A stretch of 23,114 nucleotides of DNA. Origin: an uncultured Collinsella sp. (lineage in GTDB: Bacteria > Actinomycetota > Coriobacteriia > Coriobacteriales > Coriobacteriaceae). Location: contig CAUFXK010000027.1 of assembly GCA_959596495.1 (NCBI GenBank), positions 1 through 23,114 on the forward strand. The letters are read 5' to 3'. Below, one piece after another: positions 7,679-14,937 of the stretch (the stretch's first letter is position 1; each line of letters starts with the position of its first letter). The translations under genes were made by a program, and so were the position numbers. Below the pieces are notes generated by a model. That model had not been told where the DNA came from. It did no database searches and saw only the letters and a list, made by a program, of their open reading frames with translations.

Positions 7679-7731
7679 TTGTGAGCCATGGCTAACACAT
7701 CAATGATAAGTTCATTACGGTTAACTCTCAA
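7679..7731. promoter_or_regulatory. Divergent promoters with a palindromic operator candidate
   Basis: On the - strand, TTGAGA (7731-7726), a 17-bp spacer and TATCAT (7708-7703) form a good sigma-A-type promoter for the AraC gene. On the + strand, TTGTGA (7679-7684) and ATGATA/TGATAA (7703-7709) are a weaker partner for the ABC genes. AGCCATGGCTAAC (7684-7696) contains the palindrome AGCCATGGCT. It lies at the predicted start of the - strand transcript and between the + strand boxes, where a repressor could shut both. The same sequence recurs at 11405-11420. Confidence 0.55.
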
Positions 7732-7750
7732 GCCGTTAGAAAGGAATCTC

Positions 7751-9577
7751 ATGGCAAAGGGGTCAAAAAGGGAAGGCGGCGGTATCGGCGAGCTGCTTGC
7801 ATATGCCGGCGACCGCAAATTCCTAACGTATTTGGGCATGGCTCTCTCGGCGCTCTCGCAGCTGCTGAGCTTTGGCCCGTTCGTGTGCATTTGGCTTGTC
7901 GCGCGCGATCTGATCGCCGTGGCACCTAACTGGAGCGAAGCCTGCGGCATCGCGACGTATGGCTGGTGGGCCGTGGGGTTTGCGCTGGCAAGCATCGTGG
8001 TCTATTTCGTGGGGCTCATGTGCACGCACCTGTCTGCGTTTCGCTGCGCGTCCACTATTCGCAAGACTACGAGCGAGCACCTGCTTAAGCTGCCGCTTGG
8101 CTACTTTGACACACACGCCACCGGTGAGCTGCGCCGTATCGTAGACGGATGCGCCGCCTCCACCGAGACCCTGCTCGCGCACATGCTACCCGATATCGCC
8201 GGCGCCACCGCCATGGTCGCAGGTCTGCTCGTGCTGCTTTTCGCCCTCGATTGGCGCTTGGGCGCGGCATGCCTTATCTCGGTCGCCGTTTCGCTTGGCG
8301 CCATGGCCACCATGATGAGCGGCAAGGGCGCCGAGTTCATGAAGGCCTACATGGGCGCGCTGGTCAAGATGAACAAGACCGGTACCGAATACGTACGCGG
8401 CATTCCCGTGGTCAAGGTGTTTCAGCAGACGGTCTATTCCTTTAAGGCGTTCCACGACGCGATCGCCGAATACGCCGACATGGCACAAAGCTATGCGGGC
8501 ACGTTTTGCCGAGGTCCGCAGGTACTCAACCTTACTGCGCTCAATGGTCTTGTGACATTCCTGTTGCCCGTGGCGTTGCTGTTGGCGCCGGGCGAGACGG
8601 ACTTCGCGCATTTTATGGCCAACTTCACGTTTTACGCGATATTTTCGGCCGTGGTACCGACGGCCATGACCAAGCTCATGTTTGTGGGCGAGGCCTCTCA
8701 GATGAGTGCCGATTCGCTGGCTCGTATTCGAAGCGTCATGGGTTCCAAACAGCTCTCCGTGCCTGCCCAGCCCAAGCACTCCGCCGGTAGCGATGTGCGC
8801 TTTGAGGACGTGAGCTTTACGTACGAAGGTGCCGAAGCACCTGCCGTTAGCCATGTGAGCTTTAACGTTTCCGCGGGTAGCACCCTCGCCCTGGTGGGTC
8901 CCTCGGGCGGCGGTAAGTCAACCTGCGCCAGCCTGATCCCGCGTTTTTGGGATGTTTCCTCGGGTCGAGTGCTCGTAGGCGGTGTGGACGTTCGCGATAT
9001 GGATCCGCACGAGCTTATGGACCAGGTCGCCTTCGTGTTCCAGACCAACCAGCTGTTCCGGCAAACACTTGCCGATAACGTGCGCGCCTCCAAGCCTACG
9101 GCCACCGACGATGAAGTGCGTGCGGCCCTCTCCGCAGCTCAGTGCGACGACATTGTGGCCAAGCTCCCACAGGGCATCAATACCATGCTCGGTGCCGGCG
9201 GAGCATATCTTTCGGGCGGCGAGGTCCAGCGCGTGGCACTCGCCCGCGCGATTCTTAAAGACGCGCCTATCGTGGTGCTCGATGAGGCCACGGCGTTTGC
9301 CGACCCCGAGAACGAGGCGCTCATCCAGCGCGCCTTTAGCAAGCTGGCGGCGGGTCGCACGGTCATTATGATCGCGCACCGGCTTTCGACCGTGGTGGGG
9401 GCCGACAAGATCGTGGTGCTCAACCAAGGTAGCGTGCAGGAGGCCGGCACCCATGCCGAGCTGCTGTCCCAAAAGGGTCTATACGCCAAGATGTGGGCTG
9501 AATATGAACAGGCCGCGAGCTGGAAAATCACTGCAGCGACCGCGGATGCCGACGTCACGAAGGGAGGCGAGGCCTAA
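7751..9577 (+). CDS. ABC transporter half, permease fused to ATPase (subunit 1)
   Basis: 608-aa half-transporter with an N-terminal type IV (exporter-fold) membrane domain (segments near 27-50, 72-91, 152-187, 258-280 and 291-312) and a C-terminal nucleotide-binding domain. The latter has Walker A GPSGGGKST (383-391), Q-loop Gln431, signature LSGGE (487-491), Walker B IVVLDE (507-512), D-loop AFADPENE and H-loop His543. The FADPENE D-loop is one I associate with YbtP/YbtQ-type siderophore systems, but the substrate here is unknown. ATG 7751 is chosen over an in-frame ATG at 7688 because AGAAAGGA sits just before it and the upstream start falls inside the promoter/operator. Its stop abuts the next start. 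Confidence 0.9.
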   Translation: MAKGSKREGGGIGELLAYAGDRKFLTYLGMALSALSQLLSFGPFVCIWLVARDLIAVAPNWSEACGIATYGWWAVGFALASIVVYFVGLMCTHLSAFRCASTIRKTTSEHLLKLPLGYFDTHATGELRRIVDGCAASTETLLAHMLPDIAGATAMVAGLLVLLFALDWRLGAACLISVAVSLGAMATMMSGKGAEFMKAYMGALVKMNKTGTEYVRGIPVVKVFQQTVYSFKAFHDAIAEYADMAQSYAGTFCRGPQVLNLTALNGLVTFLLPVALLLAPGETDFAHFMANFTFYAIFSAVVPTAMTKLMFVGEASQMSADSLARIRSVMGSKQLSVPAQPKHSAGSDVRFEDVSFTYEGAEAPAVSHVSFNVSAGSTLALVGPSGGGKSTCASLIPRFWDVSSGRVLVGGVDVRDMDPHELMDQVAFVFQTNQLFRQTLADNVRASKPTATDDEVRAALSAAQCDDIVAKLPQGINTMLGAGGAYLSGGEVQRVALARAILKDAPIVVLDEATAFADPENEALIQRAFSKLAAGRTVIMIAHRLSTVVGADKIVVLNQGSVQEAGTHAELLSQKGLYAKMWAEYEQAASWKITAATADADVTKGGEA

Positions 9578-11335
9578 ATGTTCGCCTCATTCCAAAAGAA
9601 GTATTTCCTATCCGATAAAGGCGTCGCCGGCGTAAAACGCGGCATTTTCTGGACCACGCTCACCAATCTCATTACCATGGCCGGCATGGGCTTTTTATTC
9701 CTGGTCATGGGCGGTTTTGTCGAACATCTCGCCAGCGGGGCTGACCTGCCGGATGCCCTGCCGATTGTGGGCGGCCTCCTGGTCTTTTTCGTGTTGCTCT
9801 TTGCCTCTAACTGGCAGCAGTATTACTACACCTACTGCATCTTTTACGAGGAGTGCGGCAAGCAGCGTATGGAGATTGCCGAGCGCTTGCGCAAACTGCC
9901 GCTGTCGTTTTTCGGTCGTCGTGATCTGGCCGATTTAACCGAGACCATCATGGGTGACGTCCAGGCCATGGAGCACGCCTACAGCCACGTGCTGGGAGAG
10001 CTTTGGGGTGCCATCATCGCAAGCGTCATTGTGTTCGTGGCGTCGCTGTTCTTTTGCTGGCAGCTGGCGATTGCGGCGTTTTGGAGCGTTCCCGTGGCCT
10101 TTGCCGTGCTGTATCTGACGCGCGGCCCCATGATCCCGGTGTTCGACCATGTGCGTGCCGAGAAGGTCAAGGTTACCGAGGCGATCCAGGAGACGCTCGA
10201 CTGCGTGCGCGAGATCCGCGCCACCAACCAGGAGGCCCATTATCTTGAGGGACTCAACGCCGTGATCGATGCCGAGGAGCGCGAGACCACCAAGGGCGAG
10301 CTCGCCAATGGGCTTTTGGTCAACTCCGCCTTTGCCATCCTGCGCCTGGGGATTGCCACCACGTTGGTCACGGGCGCTGCGATGGTCGCCTCCGGCCAGG
10401 TCGACTTTTTGATGATGTTTGCCTTCCTGCTTATGGTGAGCCGCATCTATGCGCCCTTTGATCAGGCGCTGATGCTGATGTCCGAGCTGTTTGCCGCCGA
10501 GTCGTCGGCCAAGCGCATGCGTTCCATCATGGAAGAGCCCGTGGCGCGGGGCAGCGAGCAGTTTGAGCCCGTAGGTCATGACGTGGTGTTCGATCACGTG
10601 GCATTTGGTTATGGTGCGGGCGAGGACGGCCGCGCCGGCGAGAAAGTTCTTACCGATGTGAGCTTTGCCGCCAAAGAAGGGGAGGTCACGGCACTGGTCG
10701 GTCCTTCGGGTTCCGGTAAGTCCACGGTGAGCCGCCTGGCCGCGCGCTTTTGGGACGCCACCGAAGGCACGGTCACCGTGGGCGGCGTGGATGTTGCGAG
10801 CGTGGATCCCGAGGTGTTGCTGCGCGACTACGCCATTGTGTTCCAAGACGTGTTGCTCTTTGACGACACGGTGATGGGAAACATCCGTCTTGGTCGTCGC
10901 GATGCCACCGATGAGGAAGTGCTTGCTGCCGCGCGTGCCGCCAACTGCGACGAGTTTGTGAGCCGCATGCCGCAGGGCTATGACACCATGATCGGCGAGA
11001 ACGGCTCCAAGCTGTCCGGCGGTGAGCGCCAGCGCATCTCTATCGCCCGTGCGCTGCTCAAAGACGCGTCGATCGTGTTGCTGGACGAGGCGACGGCGAG
11101 TTTGGATGTGGAGAACGAGACCGTGGTGCAGCAGGCGCTTTCCCGCCTGCTCGCAGGCAAGACGGTTATCGTGATCGCCCACCGTATGCGCACGGTAGAA
11201 AATGCCGATAAGATCGTTGTGCTCAAGGATGGTGTGGTAGCCGAGCAGGGCACTCCGGCGCAGCTCAAGGCGGCAGGTGGAGAATTCGCCCGCATGGTGG
11301 CGCTGCAAAAGGAAGCAGCTACCTGGCAGTTGTAA
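9578..11335 (+). CDS. ABC transporter half, permease fused to ATPase (subunit 2)
   Basis: 585-aa partner of the preceding gene. Membrane helices lie near 25-45, 62-78, 143-181 and 247-290. The ATPase domain has Walker A GPSGSGKST (375-383), Gln423, LSGGE (479-483), Walker B IVLLDE (499-504), ASLDVENE and His535. Both halves have complete catalytic motifs, so both ATP sites may be active. The gene starts immediately after the subunit 1 stop, with GGGAGG at 9562-9567, so the two are co-translated and almost certainly heterodimerise. With the divergent AraC regulator, the closest known arrangement is the YbtPQ/IrtAB group (uptake of metal-siderophore despite exporter fold). A drug or peptide exporter remains possible. 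Confidence 0.9.
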   Translation: MFASFQKKYFLSDKGVAGVKRGIFWTTLTNLITMAGMGFLFLVMGGFVEHLASGADLPDALPIVGGLLVFFVLLFASNWQQYYYTYCIFYEECGKQRMEIAERLRKLPLSFFGRRDLADLTETIMGDVQAMEHAYSHVLGELWGAIIASVIVFVASLFFCWQLAIAAFWSVPVAFAVLYLTRGPMIPVFDHVRAEKVKVTEAIQETLDCVREIRATNQEAHYLEGLNAVIDAEERETTKGELANGLLVNSAFAILRLGIATTLVTGAAMVASGQVDFLMMFAFLLMVSRIYAPFDQALMLMSELFAAESSAKRMRSIMEEPVARGSEQFEPVGHDVVFDHVAFGYGAGEDGRAGEKVLTDVSFAAKEGEVTALVGPSGSGKSTVSRLAARFWDATEGTVTVGGVDVASVDPEVLLRDYAIVFQDVLLFDDTVMGNIRLGRRDATDEEVLAAARAANCDEFVSRMPQGYDTMIGENGSKLSGGERQRISIARALLKDASIVLLDEATASLDVENETVVQQALSRLLAGKTVIVIAHRMRTVENADKIVVLKDGVVAEQGTPAQLKAAGGEFARMVALQKEAATWQL

Positions 11336-11343
11336 GAAGGGGC

Positions 11344-11360
11344 AAAGGGACAGTCCCTTT
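11344..11360. repeat. AAAGGGAC hairpin repeat, second copy
   Basis: AAAGGGAC-A-GTCCCTTT is a perfect 8-bp-arm palindrome 9 bp after the ABC subunit 2 stop, followed by CTCACATTG. It matches the 5042-5068 palindrome in core and right flank (TCACATTG). It could act as a weak terminator stem but has no T-run. The TTGACA of the next promoter begins inside its right flank. Confidence 0.65.
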
Positions 11361-11366
11361 CTCACA

Positions 11367-11396
11367 TTGACAATCGGTTACTCCGCATCGTTAATT
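11367..11396 (+). promoter_or_regulatory. Promoter for the DUF6110/P-type ATPase operon
   Basis: Consensus -35 TTGACA (11367-11372), a 17-18 bp spacer and GTTAAT/TTAATT (11390-11396) as -10. Transcription would begin near 11402, giving a leader of about 130 nt. Confidence 0.6.
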
Positions 11397-11403
11397 TTCA
11401 AAA

Positions 11404-11421
11404 GGTTAGCCATGGCTGACC
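11404..11421. promoter_or_regulatory. 18-bp operator-like palindrome
   Basis: GGTTAGCCATGGCTGACC is palindromic except for one base pair and sits 8-9 bp after the predicted -10, the classic place for a repressor. The half-site AGGTTAGCC recalls the AGGTTAG half-sites of DtxR/IdeR boxes, although the spacing between halves is wider than in the DtxR consensus. Fifteen of 16 bases (11405-11420) match the reverse complement of 7681-7696 at the AraC/ABC promoter, in the same orientation relative to the -10. Confidence 0.5.
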
Positions 11422-11461
11422 TAGATAGTTAGATAAAATTGAGATATTTCAAAAGCGTGCT

Positions 11462-11515
11462 CGAGCAAACTTGTTTACTCGGGTGCTGAGGCACCATGCC
11501 GCGTCCAATGCGGCA
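11462..11515 (+). promoter_or_regulatory. Leader with three back-to-back hairpins
   Basis: Three consecutive stem-loops fill the leader just before the ribosome binding site: CGAGCAAAC/GTTTACTCG (11462-11470 with 11473-11481, one mismatch), GGTGC/GCACC (11482-11486 with 11491-11495) and TGCCGC/GCGGCA (11497-11502 with 11510-11515). None has a T-run. They may modulate translation or mRNA stability of the metal-ATPase operon. I recognise no named riboswitch. Confidence 0.4.
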
Positions 11516-11530
11516 AAAGGGAGAAGCAAC

Positions 11531-11776
11531 ATGAAGAAGTCGACGTTCAATACCCTGCTTGTCGGTGGCGGTTTTCTGCTTGGCACGGCCGGCATCAAGC
11601 TGCTTACCAGCGCTCCGGTCAAGAATGCCTGCGTGCAGGGTATTGCGTGCGGTATGCGCATCAAGAACGGCTACCAGGACATGGTCGAGCAGGCCAAGGC
11701 TAATGTCGACGACATGGTTGCCGAGGCGGCCTACATCACCCAGAGCGAGGCCGCTGCTGACGAGGCAGCCGAGTAA
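11531..11776 (+). CDS. Small DUF6110-like membrane protein
   Basis: 81-aa protein with a Gly-rich hydrophobic helix at about 8-26 (TLLVGGGFLLGTAGIKLLT), a conserved-looking middle (APVKNACVQGIACGMRIKNG) and an acidic, Ala-rich tail. I believe this is the DUF6110 family, which is often encoded right before P-type metal ATPases. The assignment is from memory of the pattern. Its function is unknown; an accessory or regulatory partner of the pump is a reasonable guess. ATG 11531 is chosen because GGGAGAAG precedes it. An in-frame upstream ATG at 11471 lies inside the leader hairpins and is unlikely. The P-type ATPase starts 18 bp after its stop. Confidence 0.75.
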   Translation: MKKSTFNTLLVGGGFLLGTAGIKLLTSAPVKNACVQGIACGMRIKNGYQDMVEQAKANVDDMVAEAAYITQSEAAADEAAE

Positions 11777-11794
11777 CGCTCCCAGGCACAAACT

Positions 11795-13870
11795 ATGAGA
11801 TTCTCGATTATCAGCGAGATCCCCGGCAGGACCCGTCTTCAATTGGCGGGTCCTGTGCCAGAGAGCGATCTCGATGCACTTCTTAAGCTTGGCGGCGACA
11901 TCGATGGCGTGCACAAGGTGCGCGTCTACGGCCGCATCGGCCAGATGGCGCTCGAATACGACGAGCCGCGCCGCGATGCCGTGCTGGCCGCCGTCGGTGC
12001 GCTCGACGCTCAGGCCATTGCCGACGCAAAGACGGGTTATGTGATGCAGCTTGAGCCACGCAAGCACAAGCTCGTTATGGATCTTGTCACACTTGTCGGC
12101 GCCCACTATGCGCGCCGATGGTTTTTGCCCACGCCCCTGCGTGCGGTGTTTGTCGTGGCCGGTTACATGACCTTTTTGCGCGCCGCCCTCCGTGAGCTCG
12201 CGCAGCCGCGCCTGACCGTTCCCGTGCTCGACGCTTCGGCCATCGGCATTTCGTTCGTCAAACGTGATGTCGACACCGCGGGGCAAACGATGTTCCTGCT
12301 CAACGTGGGCGAGCTGCTCGAGGACTACACCCGCGCCATGAGCGAAAACGAGCTCATCAACTCGCTGCTCGATGTGCCCGACAAGGCGCAAAAGGTCGTC
12401 GGCGACACCGAGGTAAGCATTGCCGCGACCGAGCTCGAGCCCGGCGATCTGGTCGCCGTGCGCACTGGCATGTCCATTTGCATCGACGGTGTTGTCGAGC
12501 AGGGGAGCGCTATGGTCAACCAGGCGACCCTGACCGGCGAGCCGTTGGCCGTCGAGCGCAGCGTGGGCGACGACGTGTTCGCCGGTACCGTCGTGGAAGA
12601 CGGCGGCATCTTGGTGCGCGTGCGCGCCAATACGGCGCAAACCAAACTGCGCTCAATCGTCTCGCTCGTGCAGACGGCCGACTCGCTCAAGTCCGAGGGC
12701 CAGTCGCATATGGAGGATCTTGCCAACAAGATCGTCCCGTGGAACTTCCTGCTCGCGGGCCTGGTTGCGCTTACCACCCGCAGCCTCATCAAGACCTCGG
12801 CGGCGCTGATGGTCGACTACTCGTGCGCACTCAAGCTCACGGGTTCCGTCGCCGTCATGACCGCCATGAGCGATGCTGCCAAGATGGGCGTCATGGTCAA
12901 GGGCGCGAAGTACTTTGAGTCGTTTGCCAAGGCCGACACCATTGTGTTTGATAAGACTGGCACGCTTACCGAGGCGCAGCCGCGTCTTGCCTGCGTGCTC
13001 ACCACCGATGGCTGGAGCGAGGACGAGGTCCTGCGCCTTTCCGCTTGCTTGGAGGAGCATTTTCCGCATCCGGTGGCGCGTGCCGTGGTCAACGCCGCCC
13101 GCGAGCGCGGGCTCGAGCACCGCGAGCGTCACGCTGCGGTCGAGTATATTGTGGCGCACGGCATCGCTTCGTCCATCGAAGGGCGTCGCGCGATTATCGG
13201 CTCGGCACACTTTGTGTTTGAGGACGAGAGCGCGCAGCTCGAGGCCGACATTAAGGAGCAAATCGAGTCCCAGATGCAGGGCCTGTCGCCGCTGTATCTG
13301 GCGGTCGATGGAAAGGTCGTCGGCGTGCTCGGTATCGAGGACCCGCTCAAGCCCGGGGTCCGCGAGGCAATCGCCGACCTGCATGCGCTGGGCGTCAAGC
13401 ATGTCGTTATGCTCACGGGCGACTCCGAGCGCACGGCCGAGCGCATTGCGCGAGAGGCGGGCGTCGACGAGTTTAAGGCCGAGCTGCTGCCCGAGGACAA
13501 GTACGCGTATGTGGAGCGCATTAAGGGCGAGGGGCGCCACGTTGCCATGGTGGGCGACGGCGTCAACGATTCGCCGGCGCTCGGTTTGGCCGATGTGGGG
13601 TTGGCCATGGGCGGCGGAAGCGACATTGCCAAGGAGGTCGCCGATATCATCCTGACCGATACGGATCTTGCCGCGATCGTGCGCCTGCGCCGCATGAGCC
13701 AGGGCCTCATTGACCGACTGACGAGCTCCTATTCTAAGGTGATGCTCACCAACTCAGCGCTCTTGGCACTGGGCATTACCGGCGCGATTACCCCGCAGGC
13801 GTCGTCACTGCTGCACAACGGCTCGACGATTGCCTACAGCCTGGGCAACGCGAAGGCTTACCTGCGCTAG
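11795..13870 (+). CDS. P1B-type heavy-metal-translocating ATPase with atypical membrane motif
   Basis: 691-aa ion pump. The N-terminal region (about 1-70) resembles a ferredoxin-like HMA domain without a CxxC pair (GRTRLQLAGP, then DGVHKVRVYGRIGQMALEY). The actuator domain has TGEP (247-250). The phosphorylation site is D386 in DKTGT, the P1B His-Pro pair is H425-P426, TGD is at 541-543 and GDGVND at 587-592. The metal-selectivity position before the P domain is YSCAL (342-346) rather than CPC or SPC, so the usual proline is replaced by Ser. Few clear membrane helices precede the actuator. The late membrane segment has LTNSALLALGITGA and HNGSTI. The substrate cannot be read from sequence. The start has only a weak AGG ahead and may depend on coupling to the small upstream gene. 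Confidence 0.92.
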   Translation: MRFSIISEIPGRTRLQLAGPVPESDLDALLKLGGDIDGVHKVRVYGRIGQMALEYDEPRRDAVLAAVGALDAQAIADAKTGYVMQLEPRKHKLVMDLVTLVGAHYARRWFLPTPLRAVFVVAGYMTFLRAALRELAQPRLTVPVLDASAIGISFVKRDVDTAGQTMFLLNVGELLEDYTRAMSENELINSLLDVPDKAQKVVGDTEVSIAATELEPGDLVAVRTGMSICIDGVVEQGSAMVNQATLTGEPLAVERSVGDDVFAGTVVEDGGILVRVRANTAQTKLRSIVSLVQTADSLKSEGQSHMEDLANKIVPWNFLLAGLVALTTRSLIKTSAALMVDYSCALKLTGSVAVMTAMSDAAKMGVMVKGAKYFESFAKADTIVFDKTGTLTEAQPRLACVLTTDGWSEDEVLRLSACLEEHFPHPVARAVVNAARERGLEHRERHAAVEYIVAHGIASSIEGRRAIIGSAHFVFEDESAQLEADIKEQIESQMQGLSPLYLAVDGKVVGVLGIEDPLKPGVREAIADLHALGVKHVVMLTGDSERTAERIAREAGVDEFKAELLPEDKYAYVERIKGEGRHVAMVGDGVNDSPALGLADVGLAMGGGSDIAKEVADIILTDTDLAAIVRLRRMSQGLIDRLTSSYSKVMLTNSALLALGITGAITPQASSLLHNGSTIAYSLGNAKAYLR

Positions 13871-13894
13871 CAGACGTGTTCGCCCACGTTATCT

Positions 13895-13940
13895 GGCCTG
13901 CGCCCAGACGGCATTTGTGTCGTCTGGGCGCAGGCCTTTT
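13895..13940 (+). terminator. Strong intrinsic terminator after the P-type ATPase
   Basis: Perfect 16-bp stem GGCCTGCGCCCAGACG (13895-13910) / 13921-13936, with a 10-nt loop, followed by TTTT (13937-13940). Confidence 0.92.
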
Positions 13941-13944
13941 GCGT

Positions 13945-13992
13945 TTGACCAAGTGCTAGCTTCTCTATATAGTGGTGCTAGCATGGCTAGCA
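13945..13992 (+). promoter_or_regulatory. Promoter and GCTAGC operator of the toxin-antitoxin pair
   Basis: TTGACC (13945-13950), a 17-bp spacer and TATAGT (13968-13973) make a good promoter. GCTAGC occurs three times (13955, 13977, 13986). The last two form the perfect inverted repeat TGCTAGC-ATG-GCTAGCA (13976-13992) just after the -10, and the first lies in the spacer. This suits autorepression by the ribbon-helix-helix antitoxin alone or with its toxin. Confidence 0.65.
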
Positions 13993-14013
13993 ATTGAAGG
14001 GGGCGGGATCGAC

Positions 14014-14367
14014 GTGGGTGCTGTTAGTGGCATGGCGCAGGTGAACGTTCGCGTGGATCGACAGGTCAAGAACCGTGCCGAGGAGGCGCTGCGGCTTTCG
14101 GGCGGGTCACTGCCCGAGCTCATCAAAAAGGTGGTAGCCAAGGTCGCGCAGGGCGGTGGTTCGTGCGAGGAAGTGCTTGCGGCCGTCGACGACCGGCAGC
14201 AGACCGTCGCGCCCGATACGCCGTTCGCCGCATCATGGGCGGCAGCGGACCAGCTTTACGCGGACCTGGGTATCGCTGCGTCGCCCGTATCCGACGATCG
14301 CGATTGGGACGCAATCTATTCCGACGCCATGGACGAGCGCTATCGCCAAAAGGGGATGATCCTGTGA
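14014..14367 (+). CDS. Ribbon-helix-helix antitoxin (RelB/DinJ-like)
   Basis: 117-aa antitoxin. Residues 8-46 form a ribbon-helix-helix: strand AQVNVRVD, helix with NRAEEALRLSG, then SLPELIKKVVAKVAQ. The C-terminal tail (DWDAIYSDAMDERYRQKGMIL region) would bind and neutralise the toxin. GTG 14014 is preferred because GAAGGGGGCGGG (13996-14007) lies at proper distance. The in-frame ATG at 14032 lacks a ribosome binding site, and a longer frame from 13972 starts inside the -10 box. It overlaps the toxin gene by 4 bp (GTGA), as expected for a coupled pair. Confidence 0.8.
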   Translation: MGAVSGMAQVNVRVDRQVKNRAEEALRLSGGSLPELIKKVVAKVAQGGGSCEEVLAAVDDRQQTVAPDTPFAASWAAADQLYADLGIAASPVSDDRDWDAIYSDAMDERYRQKGMIL

Positions 14368-14879
14368 GCGGGGCTCCCCTCAAAATAATGGTGGACGCCA
14401 ACGTATGGGTTGATTCGTTTTGCGTCGACCATGCCGAGTCGCTTGCCGCACGCGCGTTTATTGGGCAGGCGACGGAGGCGGGGGCATTGCTGTTCTTTCC
14501 GGTGCATATCGCCAAGGACGTACTGTATGTTGTACAGCACGAACTGAAGCGCAGCGTTCTTGCCAGCGGGGGAGCGCTCGGCGAGGCTTCTGCCCGCGCG
14601 ATTGGCGATGCGGCGCTGGCGTTTGTTCGGAACATGACCGAAAACGCCACGGCCGTGGGTGCAGATGCGTCGGACCTTTGGCTGGCCGACAAATACTTAG
14701 CGCTCCATCGCGATTACGAGGACAACTTGGTACTCGCCGCATGCAAACGCGCCCAGGTTGATTACTTGGTGACCAACGATCGAAAACTGCTCGAACATGC
14801 CAATCTTGCAGCAAAGACACCTCGTCAAATGATGCCGATTCTTGCTTTGGCCAAACGCGGCGGCACGGCTATCGGTTGA
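14364..14879 (+). CDS. PIN-domain toxin (VapC-like ribonuclease)
   Basis: 171-aa PIN-domain protein, a predicted metal-dependent RNase. The fold's acidic residues are visible: D11 in KIMVDANVWVD, an acidic cluster at D118-D120 in HRDYEDNLVLAACKRA, and D139 in YLVTNDRKLL. The typical VapC tail pattern (ACKRAQVDYLVTNDRKLLEH) supports the call. It starts at GTG 14364, overlapping the antitoxin stop, with AAAAGGGG upstream. A longer frame from 14163 runs antiparallel to good sense within the antitoxin gene and is not used. Pairing a PIN toxin with a RelB-like antitoxin is a known mix of families. Confidence 0.82.
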   Translation: MSGAPLKIMVDANVWVDSFCVDHAESLAARAFIGQATEAGALLFFPVHIAKDVLYVVQHELKRSVLASGGALGEASARAIGDAALAFVRNMTENATAVGADASDLWLADKYLALHRDYEDNLVLAACKRAQVDYLVTNDRKLLEHANLAAKTPRQMMPILALAKRGGTAIG

Positions 14880-14890
14880 CGCGAGCTGTT

Positions 14891-14935
14891 CGCGGGCCCC
14901 TTGGACGACGATGCGCCAAGGGGCCCGCGTCTGCT
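14891..14935 (+). terminator. Terminator-like hairpin between convergent genes
   Basis: Perfect 14-bp GC-rich stem 14891-14904 / 14916-14929 (CGCGGGCCCCTTGG) with an 11-nt loop. Only a weak T-rich tail (TCTGCTATTT) follows on the + strand and none on the - strand, so it may work for both genes with low to moderate efficiency. Confidence 0.6.
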
Positions 14936-14937
14936 AT

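Noticed and set aside
7606..7691. Leader peptide on the - strand (starting MAHNRARRGRFCK) overlapping the AraC gene start
   Set aside because: No ribosome binding site precedes its ATG; the RFCK repetition is explained by the 15-bp direct repeats.
9935..11365. Long antisense frames opposite the ABC genes and elsewhere
   Set aside because: Typical shadows of GC-rich coding sequence; the translations have no family features and lack proper starts.
11412..11432. Six-residue leader peptide (MADLDS) at the ATG inside the palindrome
   Set aside because: No ribosome binding site. The ATG is explained by the CCATGG centre of the operator-like palindrome.
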